Notes: generated by a model from the letters alone, not told the origin. Positions 25,223 to 35,053 are shown, counted from the stretch's first letter. The stretch is 35,979 nt of DNA from Planococcus sp. A6 (GCF_028823615.1 NZ_JAPEHT010000018.1:1-35979), one strand, 5' to 3'. Program-made: numbers and translations.

Positions 25223-25657
25223 ATGGAAACCGATGGACTGAAGCTCAGCACGAAATGGCAAGGGGATTTTGTATTTGAGGCTGCGGGACAAGGCGGCCAC
25301 ACGCTGCGGATGGATGCTCATCAGGGAGTCGGGAACGGCCAAGGATTGCTTCCGATGCAGGCACTGCTCGGCTCACTTGCCGGATGCGTCGGCATGGACG
25401 TCGTGATGATTCTGCGTGCCAGGATGAAAGATGTTCGCTCTATCGAAATCGTCACGGAAGGAGACAAGCGCCGGAACCCGCCGAAGGAATTTTTGGCGAT
25501 TACGGTGACCTTTATCGTGGAAGGCGACATCGAAGCGGATAAAGTCTGGCATGCCATCGAAGTGAGCGGCGAGAAATATTGCCCCGTCGCCCATTCCTTA
25601 AAAGCGGACGTCGCGTATAAACTGGTTTTGAACGGCAAAGAGGCTGGCGCAAAATAG
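25223..25657 (+). CDS. OsmC family protein
   Basis: A 144-aa OsmC/Ohr-superfamily protein. The two conserved cysteines of thiol peroxidases are present: C55 in LGSLAGCVGMDV and C120 in EKYCPVAHSL. OsmC and Ohr reduce organic hydroperoxides; this one resembles the less studied YhfA-like branch, so the peroxide role is inferred from the two Cys. ATG 25223 with GAGGGGTGTG upstream. It lies between two terminators and is probably a single-gene unit; no clear promoter was found in the 68-bp gap before it. Confidence 0.85.
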   Translation: METDGLKLSTKWQGDFVFEAAGQGGHTLRMDAHQGVGNGQGLLPMQALLGSLAGCVGMDVVMILRARMKDVRSIEIVTEGDKRRNPPKEFLAITVTFIVEGDIEADKVWHAIEVSGEKYCPVAHSLKADVAYKLVLNGKEAGAK

Positions 25658-25674
25658 CGCCGGCTTTCGTTTTC
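25643..25674 (+). terminator. Terminator overlapping the OsmC stop codon
   Basis: GCTGGCGC / GCGCCGGC (one G-U) with loop AAAATA, followed by TTTCGTTTT. The TAG stop lies in the loop and right arm. Confidence 0.75.
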
Positions 25675-25699
25675 ACAGTGTATTTCCCTATGGTATGAT
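25671..25699 (+). promoter_or_regulatory. Promoter of the TPR protein gene
   Basis: TTTCAC (25671-25676), 17-bp spacer, TATGAT (25694-25699) with an extended TGG before it (25691-25693). Lies 22 bp before the start codon. Confidence 0.65.
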
Positions 25700-25721
25700 G
25701 AATGGACAAAGAGGTGGTAGG

Positions 25722-26702
25722 ATGCGGAAGAAGTTTGGGGATTTGAAGCGCAAGGGCAATGTCATCGTCTTTCCGACAACGGTCACTCGGCTGCTCTCGG
25801 AGGGGATGACCAGTTTAAAGAATGAACAATACGCAGATGCTCGCGATAAACTGTACCAAGTGCTCGTCTACGAGCCAGACCATGCGGCGGCGCTCGGCGG
25901 ATATGCCTACAGCTTATATGAGCTGGGGGAATTCGAAGAAGCGCTCGAAGTCGTGCAGGAATTGCTGCGCGTCGGGCCGATCCATTATCTGGAGACGATG
26001 GAACTATACATAAGCATTTTAATGCAAGTAAAGGAATTCGAAGAAGCCGAGAAGATGATCGAAGTGCTCATCGAGGAAAACGTCTTGCCAAAAGAGCGTT
26101 TGGAGCAATTCCATCAATTGCGCGATCTCAATGAACGCATCGCCGAAAGCGCAGCCTCTGCCAAACGGGAAACAGGCCAATTCAGCCTGGAGCAATTTTT
26201 GCCGCTTAGCGCTGCCGAACAGGAGCAGCGGGTGACTGAATTGCCGAAAGAAGCGTATGGTGCCATGAGGAACCAGTTGATCGAATTGATCAAGCATCCG
26301 GAAGTGGATTGGGTGGCGAAATCCTATCTGCTGCTCATGTTCCGTGAACAACAGATAAGCGGGACGGTGAATGTCGAAAAGTTTCATTATAAGAACGAGC
26401 TTGCGATCGACAAGCTGCCGGACCCATTGAAAGATGCCCGTCTAATCGGGATTCGCAAGCGTTTGGAAGAGTCTTTGGAAAAAGAGCCAGCAAAGCTGCA
26501 GATGGCGATGGAGCTGGTCGACCGGCACATTTATCTGCTATATCCGTTTTTCTGGGAAGAGTTTGAGGAAGCGGAAATTGCCGAAGCCTATCACGCGTAT
26601 CTCGATAGTTTGTTCAGCGGAGAAGCGGGAGCAAAAGCCGATCCGAAATTGCTGGAATTGCTCATGCAGGCCGAGGCATACATAGAATTGCGCAATGGTT
26701 AG
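25722..26702 (+). CDS. Tetratricopeptide-repeat protein (YsoA-like)
   Basis: A 326-aa soluble protein. After a basic N-terminus (MRKKFGDLKRKGNVIVFPTT) come two to three TPR-like helix pairs (about 25-135), e.g. GMTSLKNEQYADARDKLYQV, YAYSLYELGEFEEALEVVQE and ISILMQVKEFEEAEKMIEVL. The C-terminal half is helical and acidic without a recognised domain. No signal peptide. It takes the place of ysoA next to tig, as in B. subtilis. Function unknown; a scaffold or chaperone-helper role would be a guess. RBS GAGGTGG just upstream of the ATG; a longer frame from 25695 overlaps the promoter and is rejected. Confidence 0.82.
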   Translation: MRKKFGDLKRKGNVIVFPTTVTRLLSEGMTSLKNEQYADARDKLYQVLVYEPDHAAALGGYAYSLYELGEFEEALEVVQELLRVGPIHYLETMELYISILMQVKEFEEAEKMIEVLIEENVLPKERLEQFHQLRDLNERIAESAASAKRETGQFSLEQFLPLSAAEQEQRVTELPKEAYGAMRNQLIELIKHPEVDWVAKSYLLLMFREQQISGTVNVEKFHYKNELAIDKLPDPLKDARLIGIRKRLEESLEKEPAKLQMAMELVDRHIYLLYPFFWEEFEEAEIAEAYHAYLDSLFSGEAGAKADPKLLELLMQAEAYIELRNG

Positions 26703-26708
26703 AAATAG

Positions 26709-26736
26709 TTGAACCTGCTCGTATGTGTGATATAAT
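26709..26736 (+). promoter_or_regulatory. Strong promoter of tig
   Basis: TTGAAC (26709-26714), 16-bp spacer, TATAAT (26731-26736) with an extended TGA in front. It begins 6 bp after the TPR gene stop codon. The leader of about 60 nt carries a direct repeat CGTACA. Confidence 0.8.
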
Positions 26737-26805
26737 GTGGAGGTTGTCAAAAATCGTACAAATTTCGTACATGACTTTGTAAAAAATTGTTTGGAGGGCT
26801 TATAC

Positions 26806-28107
26806 ATGTCAGCAAAATGGGAAAAGCAAGAAGGTAACGTCGGAGTACTTACAGTAGAAGTGCCGGCTGAAGAAGTAAACGGCGCGCTTGATAAAGCGTT
26901 CAAAAAAGTCGTTAAAGAAATTAACGTACCAGGATTCCGCAAAGGGAAAATGCCACGCCAAATGTTCGAAAAACGTTTCGGTGTAGAATCTCTTTACCAG
27001 GATGCACTTGATTTCATCCTGCCTGACGCTTACGCGAACGCAGTCGAAGAAGCAGGCATCAACCCGGTTGACCGCCCTGAAATCGACATCGAAAAATTGG
27101 AAAAGAACGAGCCATTGGTATTCACTGCTAAAGTAACAGTGAAACCTGAAGTAGAACTCGGCGAATACAAAGGCCTTGAAGTTTCCAAAGAAGACACGAA
27201 CGTGACGGATGAGGAAATCGAAGAGCAATTGAAAGAAAGCCAAGAACGCATGGCTGAATTGACTGTCAAAGAAGACGGACAAGTTGAAAACGGCGACACA
27301 GCTGTCATCGACTTCGAAGGATTCGTAGACGGAGAAGCGTTTGAAGGCGGAGCAGGCAACGACTACTCCCTAGAAATCGGTTCTAACTCATTCATCCCAG
27401 GCTTCGAAGAGCAATTGATCGGCGCTAAAACGGGCGAACAGAAAGACGTTGAAGTCACTTTCCCTGAAGAATACCACGCTGAAGAGCTTGCTGGAAAATC
27501 GGCAACATTCAAAGTGACGGTAAACGAAGTGAAAGCGAAAGAACTTCCTGAACTGAACGATGAGTTCGCTAAAGAACTTGACGAAGAAGTAGAAGGCCTT
27601 GACGCACTTCGCACGAAAATGAAAGAAAACTTGAAAGCGGAGAAAGACAACGCTTCTGAAACACAAATGCGCGATCAGCTTGTACAAAAAGCGGCAGAAA
27701 ACGCTACAGTTGAAATCCCGCAAGCGATGATCGATTCTGAAATCGACCGCATGATGCAAGACTTCGAACAACGCCTAAGCCAGCAAGGCATGAACAAGGA
27801 ATTGTACTTCCAGTTCTCAGGCCAAGACGAAGACGCTCTTCGCGAGCAAATGAAAGCTGATGCTGAAACACGCGTACGCGTATCATTGACGCTTGAAGCA
27901 ATCGCGAAAGCAGAAAACATGGAAGTCACTTCTGAAGACATCGACAAAGAGCTTGAGAAAATGGCTGGCCAATTCAACATGGACGCTGAACAAATCAAAA
28001 CAGCTCTAGGCGGCACTGAAATGCTAGAAAACGACATCCGTATGCAGAACACGGTTGAGTTCCTAGTGGAGAACGCTAAAGTTACTGACGCTAAAGCTGC
28101 TGAATAA
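26806..28107 (+). CDS. tig: Trigger factor (ribosome-associated chaperone, peptidyl-prolyl isomerase)
   Basis: A 433-aa trigger factor (424 in B. subtilis). The N-terminal ribosome-binding domain has [17 protein letters not shown] at residue 43 on, the L23-docking signature. The FKBP-type PPIase domain follows ([20 protein letters not shown], about 160-245), and then the C-terminal helical arms ([20 protein letters not shown]). ATG 26806 with TTGGAGGG upstream; an upstream in-frame start at 26737 lies in the promoter and is rejected. Codon use is uniform and AAA/GAA/GAC rich, as in a highly expressed gene. Flanked by a strong promoter and terminator. Confidence 0.97.
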   Translation: MSAKWEKQEGNVGVLTVEVPAEEVNGALDKAFKKVVKEINVPGFRKGKMPRQMFEKRFGVESLYQDALDFILPDAYANAVEEAGINPVDRPEIDIEKLEKNEPLVFTAKVTVKPEVELGEYKGLEVSKEDTNVTDEEIEEQLKESQERMAELTVKEDGQVENGDTAVIDFEGFVDGEAFEGGAGNDYSLEIGSNSFIPGFEEQLIGAKTGEQKDVEVTFPEEYHAEELAGKSATFKVTVNEVKAKELPELNDEFAKELDEEVEGLDALRTKMKENLKAEKDNASETQMRDQLVQKAAENATVEIPQAMIDSEIDRMMQDFEQRLSQQGMNKELYFQFSGQDEDALREQMKADAETRVRVSLTLEAIAKAENMEVTSEDIDKELEKMAGQFNMDAEQIKTALGGTEMLENDIRMQNTVEFLVENAKVTDAKAAE

Positions 28108-28126
28108 CACATAAGATTCTTAATAG

Positions 28127-28156
28127 AACAAGGTGCGGCAACCGCACCTTGTTTTC
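28127..28156 (+). terminator. Rho-independent terminator after tig
   Basis: AACAAGGTGCGG / CCGCACCTTGTT, a perfect 12-bp stem with a CAA loop and TTTTC tail. Confidence 0.95.
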
Positions 28157-28225
28157 TATACATAATGGCAAACAAATTCAAGTTCCTACATATAAAGGCA
28201 GTTTCTTTGGCATAGTTCTAATTAG

Positions 28226-28254
28226 TTGATACAATCAAAATAATCTTGTAACAT
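28226..28254 (+). promoter_or_regulatory. Promoter of clpX
   Basis: TTGATA (28226-28231), 17-bp spacer, TAACAT (28249-28254), 25 bp before the start. No CtsR or CIRCE heat-shock operator was found near it. Confidence 0.55.
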
Positions 28255-28279
28255 AATGGCTTGAATAGGGGTGACTAAA

Positions 28280-29551
28280 TTGTTCAAATTCAATGATGAA
28301 AAAGAGCATTTGAAATGTTCGTTTTGCGGTAAGCCGCAGGAACAAGTTCGTAAACTGGTCGCAGGGCCAGGTGTATATATTTGCGACGAGTGCATCGAGC
28401 TATGCACGGAAATCGTAGAAGAGGAACTCGGAACTGAAGAAGAAACTGAGTTCAAGGAAGTACCAAAACCGAAAGAAATCATGGATATCCTTGGCGGTTA
28501 TGTAATTGGCCAAGACAAGGCGAAAAAATCCTTGGCAGTAGCGGTTTACAATCATTACAAACGCGTCAATTCCCAAAGCAAGATCGACGATGTCGAACTT
28601 TCGAAATCGAATATCGTCTTGATCGGGCCAACAGGGAGCGGGAAAACTTTGCTAGCGCAAACACTCGCGCGAATCCTGAATGTACCGTTTGCAATTGCGG
28701 ATGCAACATCGCTTACTGAAGCTGGGTATGTCGGGGAAGATGTCGAGAATATCTTGCTCAAATTGATCCAAGCGGCAGACTACGATGTGGACCGTGCAGA
28801 AAAAGGCATCATTTATATTGATGAAATCGATAAAGTGGCACGCAAATCCGAGAACCCGTCGATTACACGCGACGTTTCCGGTGAAGGCGTACAACAAGCT
28901 TTATTGAAAATCCTGGAAGGCACGACAGCGAGCGTTCCCCCACAAGGCGGGCGCAAGCATCCTCATCAGGAATTCATCCAAATCGATACGACGAACGTCT
29001 TGTTCATCGTAGGCGGCGCGTTTGACGGCGTTGACCAAATCATCAAACGCCGTCTCGGCAATAAAATCATCGGCTTCGGTGCAGATCCGAACAAAGAAGA
29101 AATGGACGAAAAATCCCTTCTTAGCCAATTAATTCCAGAGGACTTGTTGAAATTCGGCTTGATCCCTGAATTTATCGGCCGTCTGCCAGTGCTCGCAAGC
29201 CTTGAGCAATTGGACGAAAATGCTCTTGTGCAGATTCTGACAGAGCCGAAAAACGCACTTATCAAGCAATACCAGAAAATGATGGAGCTTGATGGCGTCA
29301 CATTGACATTCGAACACGACGCGCTGATCGAAATTTCACGCCTCGCAATCGAGCGGAAAACAGGCGCACGTGGATTGCGCTCAATCATTGAGAACATCAT
29401 GCTTGATGTGATGTATGATTTGCCATCCCGCGAAGATATCGTCGAATGCATCATCACAAAAGAAACAGTGACCGAGAATTCACAGCCGAAATTGATGCTG
29501 GAAGACGGCACTGAGTTCGATAACGGCAATAACGAAAAAACATCCGCTTAA
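28280..29551 (+). CDS. clpX: ATP-dependent Clp protease ATP-binding subunit ClpX
   Basis: A 423-aa AAA+ unfoldase that feeds substrates to ClpP. The N-terminal zinc-binding domain has CSFC (from C13) and CDEC; the AAA module has Walker A GPTGSGKT (about 117), Walker [11 protein letters not shown], the GYVG pore loop in [15 protein letters not shown], the RKH loop ([10 protein letters not shown]), the IGF ClpP-binding loop in NKIIGFGAD and sensor 2 GARGLRSI. The start is TTG at 28280, giving [15 protein letters not shown], which aligns with B. subtilis MFKFNEEKGQLKCSFC; AGGGGTGA (28267-28274) is 5 bp upstream. A GTG at 28271 lies within that RBS. clpP is not in the window. Confidence 0.97.
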   Translation: MFKFNDEKEHLKCSFCGKPQEQVRKLVAGPGVYICDECIELCTEIVEEELGTEEETEFKEVPKPKEIMDILGGYVIGQDKAKKSLAVAVYNHYKRVNSQSKIDDVELSKSNIVLIGPTGSGKTLLAQTLARILNVPFAIADATSLTEAGYVGEDVENILLKLIQAADYDVDRAEKGIIYIDEIDKVARKSENPSITRDVSGEGVQQALLKILEGTTASVPPQGGRKHPHQEFIQIDTTNVLFIVGGAFDGVDQIIKRRLGNKIIGFGADPNKEEMDEKSLLSQLIPEDLLKFGLIPEFIGRLPVLASLEQLDENALVQILTEPKNALIKQYQKMMELDGVTLTFEHDALIEISRLAIERKTGARGLRSIIENIMLDVMYDLPSREDIVECIITKETVTENSQPKLMLEDGTEFDNGNNEKTSA

Positions 29552-29583
29552 AGTTTGGCTGATGCACAAGAATAGGATGATAC

Positions 29584-29634
29584 GGGCTGACTCTGAATCG
29601 TGCACATCCGCGCGTATGGGGGTCAGCCCTTTTT
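29584..29634 (+). terminator. Probable long-loop terminator after clpX
   Basis: GGGCTGACTC (29584-29593) pairs with GGGTCAGCCC (29620-29629, one G-U) and is followed by five T. The loop of 26 bases is large and may fold on itself. Confidence 0.65.
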
Positions 29635-29713
29635 CCACGAAAAAACAACAGTCTTCGAGATAATTGGCGCAGACTGACAGAGAGAAAGAGAAATGACGGA
29701 GGTGCACTTAGTT

Positions 29714-32023
29714 ATGGCGAAGAAAAAAGTGACAAAACAAGTCCCGCTCTTGCCGCTTCGCGGACTGCTCGTCTTCCCGTCGATGGTCTTGCATATTGAT
29801 GTCGGCCGGGAGCGTTCAGTAGCAGCGCTCGAGCAAGCGATGATGGATGACCAGATTGTCTTTTTGGCGACCCAGAAAGACATGGCAGTAGAACAGCCAG
29901 ATAAAGACGATTTGCATAAAATCGGCACGCTGGCTTACGTAAAACAAATGCTGAAATTGCCGAACGGCACGATCCGCGTGCTGGTGGAAGGCCTTGAACG
30001 CGGCCAGTGGAACCAATACGAGGACGGCGAGAAATTCACGCAAGTGGAAGTGACGTCATTCCCGGATGAACCGGAACGCGATGCAGAGCAAGATGCGTTG
30101 ATGCGTATTTTGCTGGAGCAATTTGAAATCTTCGGCAAAGGCTCAAAAAAAGTGACAACCGAAACTTTCAATACAGTGGCAGATATCGAAGAACCTGGCC
30201 GCTTGGCGGACATGATTGCTTCTCATCTATCGCTGAAATTGCAAGGGAAACAGGAAGTGCTTGAAACTTTCGATATCACGAAAAGCCGCCTGCATAACGA
30301 GCAGGAAGTGGCAGATATCGAGAAACGCATCAACGACCGCGTAAAAAAAGCGATGGAACAAACGCAAAAAGAATTTTATCTTCGCGAACAGATGAAAGCG
30401 ATCCAAACCGAACTTGGTGACAAGGACGGCAAAGGCGCAGAAGTGGCCGACTTGAAAAAACGCATCGAAGAAGCCGGCATGCCGGAATCGACCGAGAAGA
30501 CGGCGATGAAAGAGTTGGACCGTTATGAGAAATTGCCTTCAGCTGCGGCGGAAAGCGGCATCATCCGCAATTACATCGAATGGCTTGTGACGATTCCTTG
30601 GTCTGAAACGACTGAAGACCGCCTGGATATCAATTACGCGGAAGAAGTGTTGAACCGCGACCACGATGGCCTTGAAACGGTAAAAGAACGAGTGCTTGAA
30701 TATTTGGCTGTCCAGCAGATGACCAAGTCGCTGCGCGGGCCGATTCTTTGCCTCGTCGGGCCTCCGGGCGTCGGGAAGACATCCCTTGCCCGTTCGATCG
30801 CCGATTCGCTTGACCGCAATTTTGTCCGCATCTCGCTCGGCGGCGTGCGCGACGAATCCGAGATCCGCGGCCACCGCCGCACGTATGTCGGCGCAATGCC
30901 TGGGCGCATCATTCAAGGAATGAAAAAAGCAGGCACCGTCAATCCGGTATTCCTGCTTGATGAAATTGATAAAATGTCCAACGACTTCCGCGGCGACCCG
31001 TCGTCAGCGATGCTTGAAGTATTGGACCCTGAACAAAACAATTCCTTCAGCGACCATTACATCGAAGAAAGCTATGATCTATCGAATGTGCTGTTCATCG
31101 CGACTGCCAATGACCTCGGATCGATTCCAGGGCCGCTGCGCGACCGCATGGAAGTCATTTCGATTGCGGGCTATACAGAACTTGAGAAGAAATTGATCGC
31201 CAAAAACCATTTGGCGCCGAAACAATTGAAAGAGCACGGCTTAACACCGGAGCAGTTGGATTTCCAAGAAGACGCATTCGTTTCCATGATCCGCTATTAT
31301 ACGCGGGAAGCCGGCGTGCGCGGTCTGGAACGCCAAATTGCTTCTGTCTGCCGGAAAGTAACCAAGCAAATCGTTTCGAAAGAAAAAGAACAGGTGACAG
31401 TCGGCGCGGAAGAAGTCGAGAGCTATCTCGGCAAGAAGAAATTCCGCTACGGCGTGGCTGAAAGTGAAAACCAAGTGGGCGTTGCAACCGGTCTTGCTTA
31501 TACTGCAGTTGGGGGAGACACTTTGCAGATCGAAGTGTCGCTATCTGCAGGCAAAGGCAAGCTGCAATTGACCGGTAAATTAGGCGACGTCATGAAAGAG
31601 TCGGCACAGACGGCGTTATCGTTTGTCCGTGCACAGGCGGAATCGCTTGGCATCGACCCGAATTTCCAAGAAGCCCATGACATTCATATCCACGTGCCGG
31701 AAGGAGCCGTTCCAAAAGACGGCCCATCCGCCGGTGTGACAATTGCGACAGCGCTAGTTTCCGCACTCACGAAGCGGCCCGTGCGCCGCGACGTCGGCAT
31801 GACAGGGGAAATCACCCTTCGCGGACGCGTCTTGCCGATTGGCGGGCTGAAAGAAAAAACTTTGAGTGCCCACCGTGCAGGGTTGAAGACGATCATCGTC
31901 CCTGCGGAAAATGAACGCGACCTCGACGATATTCCGGAAACGATCCGTGAAGAATTGGAATTCCATCTCGTCAGCCAAGCGGAACAAGCGCTTGAAATTG
32001 CGCTGGAAGGAGCAAAAGAATGA
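29714..32023 (+). CDS. lonA: ATP-dependent Lon protease (LonA)
   Basis: A 769-aa LonA: N-terminal substrate-binding domain (about 1-205, starting [18 protein letters not shown]), a coiled coil, an AAA+ module with Walker A GPPGVGKT (about 349) and [10 protein letters not shown], and the C-terminal serine protease domain with catalytic S672 in [12 protein letters not shown] and K715 in [10 protein letters not shown] (43 residues apart, as in E. coli Lon). Degrades misfolded and regulatory proteins. ATG 29714 is chosen since GGAGGTG (29698-29704) is 9 bp upstream; an ATG at 29693 has no comparable RBS. The sporulation-specific lonB that precedes lonA in B. subtilis is missing. The stop overlaps the next start by four bases. 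Confidence 0.97.
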   Translation: MAKKKVTKQVPLLPLRGLLVFPSMVLHIDVGRERSVAALEQAMMDDQIVFLATQKDMAVEQPDKDDLHKIGTLAYVKQMLKLPNGTIRVLVEGLERGQWNQYEDGEKFTQVEVTSFPDEPERDAEQDALMRILLEQFEIFGKGSKKVTTETFNTVADIEEPGRLADMIASHLSLKLQGKQEVLETFDITKSRLHNEQEVADIEKRINDRVKKAMEQTQKEFYLREQMKAIQTELGDKDGKGAEVADLKKRIEEAGMPESTEKTAMKELDRYEKLPSAAAESGIIRNYIEWLVTIPWSETTEDRLDINYAEEVLNRDHDGLETVKERVLEYLAVQQMTKSLRGPILCLVGPPGVGKTSLARSIADSLDRNFVRISLGGVRDESEIRGHRRTYVGAMPGRIIQGMKKAGTVNPVFLLDEIDKMSNDFRGDPSSAMLEVLDPEQNNSFSDHYIEESYDLSNVLFIATANDLGSIPGPLRDRMEVISIAGYTELEKKLIAKNHLAPKQLKEHGLTPEQLDFQEDAFVSMIRYYTREAGVRGLERQIASVCRKVTKQIVSKEKEQVTVGAEEVESYLGKKKFRYGVAESENQVGVATGLAYTAVGGDTLQIEVSLSAGKGKLQLTGKLGDVMKESAQTALSFVRAQAESLGIDPNFQEAHDIHIHVPEGAVPKDGPSAGVTIATALVSALTKRPVRRDVGMTGEITLRGRVLPIGGLKEKTLSAHRAGLKTIIVPAENERDLDDIPETIREELEFHLVSQAEQALEIALEGAKE

Positions 32024-32601
32024 AGGTCCATAATGTAGAACTGGTAATCAGTGCGGTTCGCCCAGCGCAATACCCGGAAACCGAGCTTCCCGAGTTTGCA
32101 CTCGCCGGACGCTCGAATGTCGGGAAATCGTCTTTTATCAATAAACTAATCGGCCGCAAAAGCATGGCGCGTATTTCGTCTAAGCCTGGCAAAACGCAAA
32201 CTTTGAACTTTTACAAGATCGAAGAAGACTTGTTTTTCGTCGACGTCCCGGGATACGGGTATGCAAAAGTATCCAAAAGCGAACGTGAAGCATGGGGCAA
32301 GATGATCGAGACCTATATTACAAGCCGCGAGCAATTGCGTGCGGTGGTCCAAATCGTCGATCTTCGCCATCCGCCGAGCAAAGATGACCAGATGATGTAT
32401 GATTTCATGAAACATTACAACATTCCGTGCATCATCATCGCGACAAAAGCCGACAAGATCCCGAAAGGCAAATGGGACAAGCACAAGAAAATCGTCCGTG
32501 AAGGACTTGATATGGAGAAAGGCGATCCATTAATCGTCTTTTCTTCCGAAACTGGGCTCGGCCAAGAAGCCGCCTGGCAGGAAATCGAAAAACGCATGTA
32601 A
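32020..32601 (+). CDS. engB: Ribosome biogenesis GTPase EngB (YsxC)
   Basis: A 193-aa essential GTPase required for 50S subunit assembly. G1 is [12 protein letters not shown], followed by the switch I region [15 protein letters not shown]3 is [10 protein letters not shown]4 is ATKADKI, G5 is FSSETG. The start codon overlaps the lonA stop (ATGA at 32020-32023), so translation is coupled, as in B. subtilis lonA-ysxC. A strong terminator follows. Confidence 0.96.
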   Translation: MKVHNVELVISAVRPAQYPETELPEFALAGRSNVGKSSFINKLIGRKSMARISSKPGKTQTLNFYKIEEDLFFVDVPGYGYAKVSKSEREAWGKMIETYITSREQLRAVVQIVDLRHPPSKDDQMMYDFMKHYNIPCIIIATKADKIPKGKWDKHKKIVREGLDMEKGDPLIVFSSETGLGQEAAWQEIEKRM

Positions 32602-32638
32602 GCAAGCAGGCAGTTCACCTGACTGGCTTGAAATAAGG

Positions 32639-32680
32639 CAGGGCCCAGAAAATCAATGATTTTCCGGGCCCTGTTTTTTT
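32639..32680 (+). terminator. Very strong terminator after engB
   Basis: CAGGGCCC-A-GAAAATCA / TGATTTTC-C-GGGCCCTG, almost perfect for the full length, followed by seven T. Marks the end of lonA-engB. Confidence 0.95.
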
Positions 32681-32756
32681 GTTGTGCAAATAGTAACCAG
32701 CTGAAATATATGGACTAGATAATTAGATAAGTGAGTGAGATAGATTGTTTTTTGTA

Positions 32757-32876
32757 GGGTTCGTCGCGAGATAGCCGCCTCCCGCTTGGGGCATGCCTCC
32801 CGCAATAAGCCAAGAAGAACACTTGTCTTACTGCTCCGGCTTGCCCATGTGCGCGGTTCGGCTTTTAGATTTCATT
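32757..32876. repeat. GC-rich structured island 1 (candidate interspersed repeat)
   Basis: About 120 bp, clearly richer in GC than its flanks. It holds the direct repeat GCCTCCCGC at 32777-32785 and 32795-32803, the palindrome GGCATGCC, and AAGCC ... GGCTT complements spaced about 28 bp. The ends GGTTCGTCGCG and GCGCGGTTCGGC are similar. No ORF. I infer a dispersed non-coding repeat; copy number cannot be tested inside this window, where it occurs once. Confidence 0.45.
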
Positions 32877-33055
32877 GGATATTGCGTGTGAGGAAGTATC
32901 GCTGTTAATTGGCTTCATCCGCTGGTAGAGGCGCTTAGTTAGACTTGATAATTATAGAAAGTCTACATAGCTGTTCAATTTAAATTTACTAAGCTGATTA
33001 AAATTATTCATGTTTCTTTCAATGAGTGACGAATTATATTTCCTATCTAAAACTA

Positions 33056-33180
33056 GAGATGAAGCGCAAAGGGGCGACTCTGGAGGGATCAGGACGAGCT
33101 GAAGACCCTGGACTGAGCGCTAGCGAGGGAAGCGGCTGAAGCCGGCCCCCTCAGAAAGCGTCCCCTTGAAGCGCAATCTC
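33056..33180. repeat. GC-rich structured island 2 (candidate mobile/interspersed palindromic element)
   Basis: A 125-bp GC-rich block bounded by GAGAT (33056-33060) and its complement ATCTC (33176-33180). Inside lie a 9-bp direct repeat GAAGCGCAA (33061-33069, 33168-33176) and inverted AGGGG (33070-33074) / CCCCT (33162-33166), then CTGGAGGG facing CCCCTCAG, with inner hairpins CAGG...CCTG and CGGCTGAAGCCG. The whole block can fold as a branched cruciform. No ORF. Sharp edges against AT-rich DNA suggest an inserted unit. It resembles GC-rich intergenic repeats I recall from Bacillales genomes, which is unverified. Confidence 0.55.
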
Positions 33181-33459
33181 CACCACATACATCTCCTACT
33201 TAATTTTGATAATATACATATCTTTTTCCCGATTCAACACCATGAAAATCACCATTCAATGTGCATAAGTTCACAGTCAATTCCGACTACGAGCGTTATA
33301 CTTGTGACACCATAATCGCTTTGCTAGAATTGTAATTAGCTTAAGTTTAGAATGATTATAAAGTGGAGTTTCCATAGCGGAAACCCTTGTACGATAAAGC
33401 AAAGTTCAAGCAGGTTCATGCCTTGTTCACAAAATCGCAGGCATAATCTGATGGAAAAG

Positions 33460-33468
33460 TGGTATACT
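33460..33468 (+). promoter_or_regulatory. Extended -10 promoter of hemA
   Basis: TGGTATACT (33460-33468), 42 bp before the hemA start; no clear -35. An inverted pair ATGCCT/AGGCAT lies just upstream (about 33418-33445). Confidence 0.5.
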
Positions 33469-33509
33469 TAGGGAAATGAAATATGGAACGCGAAAGGTGT
33501 TTTAAACCC

Positions 33510-34892
33510 ATGCATACACTCGTAGTCGGGGTCAACTATCGTTCAGCGCCTGTATCGATCCGAGAGAAGCTGTCGTTCATCGAAAGCGAGCTTCCACAAG
33601 CGATGCAAGCCCTGCAACAACAAAAAAGCATATTGGAGAACGTCATCGTATCGACATGCAACCGGACGGAGATCTATGCCGTCGTGGACCAATTGCATAC
33701 CGGTCGTTTTTACGTGAAGCAATTTTTGGCTTCGTATTTTGATATTCCGATGGAGCAGTTCTCTCAGTATTTGTTCCTTCATGAACAGGACGAAGCGATT
33801 GATCATTTGTTCCGTGTCACTGCCGGAATCGATTCGATGGTTCTTGGCGAGACGCAGATTCTCGGGCAAGTGAAATCGAGTTTCCTCGCAGGCCAAGAAA
33901 TCGGCACGACGGGAACCGTGTTCAATCAATTGTTCAAGCAAGCGGTGACGCTGGCGAAACGTGCGCATAGCGAAACAGCGATCGGCGAGAATGCCGTATC
34001 GGTTTCCTACGCAGCGGTCGAGCTTGGCAAGAAAATCTTTGGTTCATTGAAGAACAAGCACGTTGTCATTCTCGGAGCAGGGAAGATGGGGGAACTCGCC
34101 ATCAAGAACCTGCAAGGAAGCGGAGCGGACCGCATCACGGTCATCAACCGCACATTCGAGAAAGCGGAAGTGCTCGCCGGTAAATTCGGCGGCACGGCAA
34201 AACCTTTGAATCAATTGCAATGTGCCTTACTGGAAGCGGACATCCTGATTTCATCCACAGGGTCGACGGATTTTGTCATCGACCTCGAATTGATGCAGTT
34301 TGTCGAGAAGCTGAGAAAAGGCAAGCCGTTGTTCATGGTCGATATCGCGGTACCGCGCGATATGGATCCGCGCATCGGCGATCTTCAGAACGTCTTCCTA
34401 TATGATATTGATGATATGCAAGGCATAGTCGAAGCGAATCTCGCTGAACGTGAACGTGCGGCGAAACAAATCGCCGGCATGATCGAGCAAGAAGCAGAGC
34501 AGTTTAACGACTGGCTTGGCACACTCGGCGTCGTCCCGGTCATTTCCGCACTGCGTGAAAAAGCGCTCGGCATCCAGGCGGAAACGATGGAAAGCATCGA
34601 GAACAAAATGCCGGATTTGACGGATCGTGAGAAGAAGATCCTCAACAAGCACACGAAATCGATCATCAACCAATTATTGAAAGAGCCGATTTTGCAGGCA
34701 AAGGAAATGGGTACGGCCAAGAAATCACGCGAACAGCTAGAGTTGTTCATGCAGATTTTCGGCATTGAAGATGAAGTCGAAGAACAGCGTGAAAAACAAG
34801 CGCTTGCGACGCGCCAAAAAGCGGAGCGTGCACGTCTTGAAAAGCAGCAAGAAGCACTGCAAGGACAAGAAAATCCAGGCTATACTGTATAA
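33510..34892 (+). CDS. hemA: Glutamyl-tRNA reductase
   Basis: A 460-aa enzyme that reduces Glu-tRNA(Glu) to glutamate-1-semialdehyde, the first committed step of heme synthesis by the C5 route. The nucleophile is C50 in [12 protein letters not shown]; the NADPH-binding motif [17 protein letters not shown] lies at about 190 and [15 protein letters not shown] at about 285; the C-terminal part is the dimerisation helix region. ATG 33510 ([14 protein letters not shown]) aligns with B. subtilis MHILVVGVDYKSAP and has AAAGGTG upstream; a frame from 33483 adds nine unrelated residues. The last 40 residues are a charged, Gln/Lys/Glu-rich tail. Confidence 0.97.
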   Translation: MHTLVVGVNYRSAPVSIREKLSFIESELPQAMQALQQQKSILENVIVSTCNRTEIYAVVDQLHTGRFYVKQFLASYFDIPMEQFSQYLFLHEQDEAIDHLFRVTAGIDSMVLGETQILGQVKSSFLAGQEIGTTGTVFNQLFKQAVTLAKRAHSETAIGENAVSVSYAAVELGKKIFGSLKNKHVVILGAGKMGELAIKNLQGSGADRITVINRTFEKAEVLAGKFGGTAKPLNQLQCALLEADILISSTGSTDFVIDLELMQFVEKLRKGKPLFMVDIAVPRDMDPRIGDLQNVFLYDIDDMQGIVEANLAERERAAKQIAGMIEQEAEQFNDWLGTLGVVPVISALREKALGIQAETMESIENKMPDLTDREKKILNKHTKSIINQLLKEPILQAKEMGTAKKSREQLELFMQIFGIEDEVEEQREKQALATRQKAERARLEKQQEALQGQENPGYTV

Positions 34893-34974
34893 AAGCATTT
34901 CCAATTGGCGTGGATTTTCATCTCCATCGCCGTAAATGACCCAACTGGGCCGCGAAAGCGGGATAGAGCTATCT

Positions 34975-35026
34975 TATAATGAGGCGTTTTCGAATCTATA
35001 TGTTAAAATGTAGAGGCGAAACGCCT
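34975..35026 (+). promoter_or_regulatory. Leader with -10-like boxes and alternative hairpins before hemX
   Basis: TATAAT (34975-34980) and a second extended -10 TGTTAAAAT (35001-35009) lie here. AAACGCC (35019-35025) can pair either with GGCGTTT (34983-34989) or, shifted, as AGGCG-AAA-CGCCT (35014-35026) followed by TTTAATT. The two folds exclude each other, like an anti-terminator/attenuator pair, though the short hairpin is weak. Confidence 0.35.
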
Positions 35027-35053
35027 TTAATTATGGAAACGAAGGGGAATAGG

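Larger units (their letters stand above)
32681..33509. other. Non-coding gap between engB and hemA
   Basis: About 0.83 kb without any plausible frame: stops are frequent in all six frames. The DNA is AT-rich except for two sharp GC-rich islands (32757-32876 and 33056-33180) listed separately. Near hemA there is a short hairpin GTTTCC/GGAAAC (33368-33384) and the hemA promoter. No tRNA, rRNA or T-box features were seen. Confidence 0.6.

Noticed and set aside
28200-28280. CtsR or CIRCE heat-shock operator before clpX
   Set aside because: No GGTCAAA-type heptad repeat or TTAGCACTC-N9-GAGTGCTAA was found before clpX, nor before lonA or tig.
33300-33509. T-box or other known riboswitch before hemA
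   Set aside because: No T-box sequence, specifier hairpin or terminator/antiterminator pair was seen; only short hairpins.
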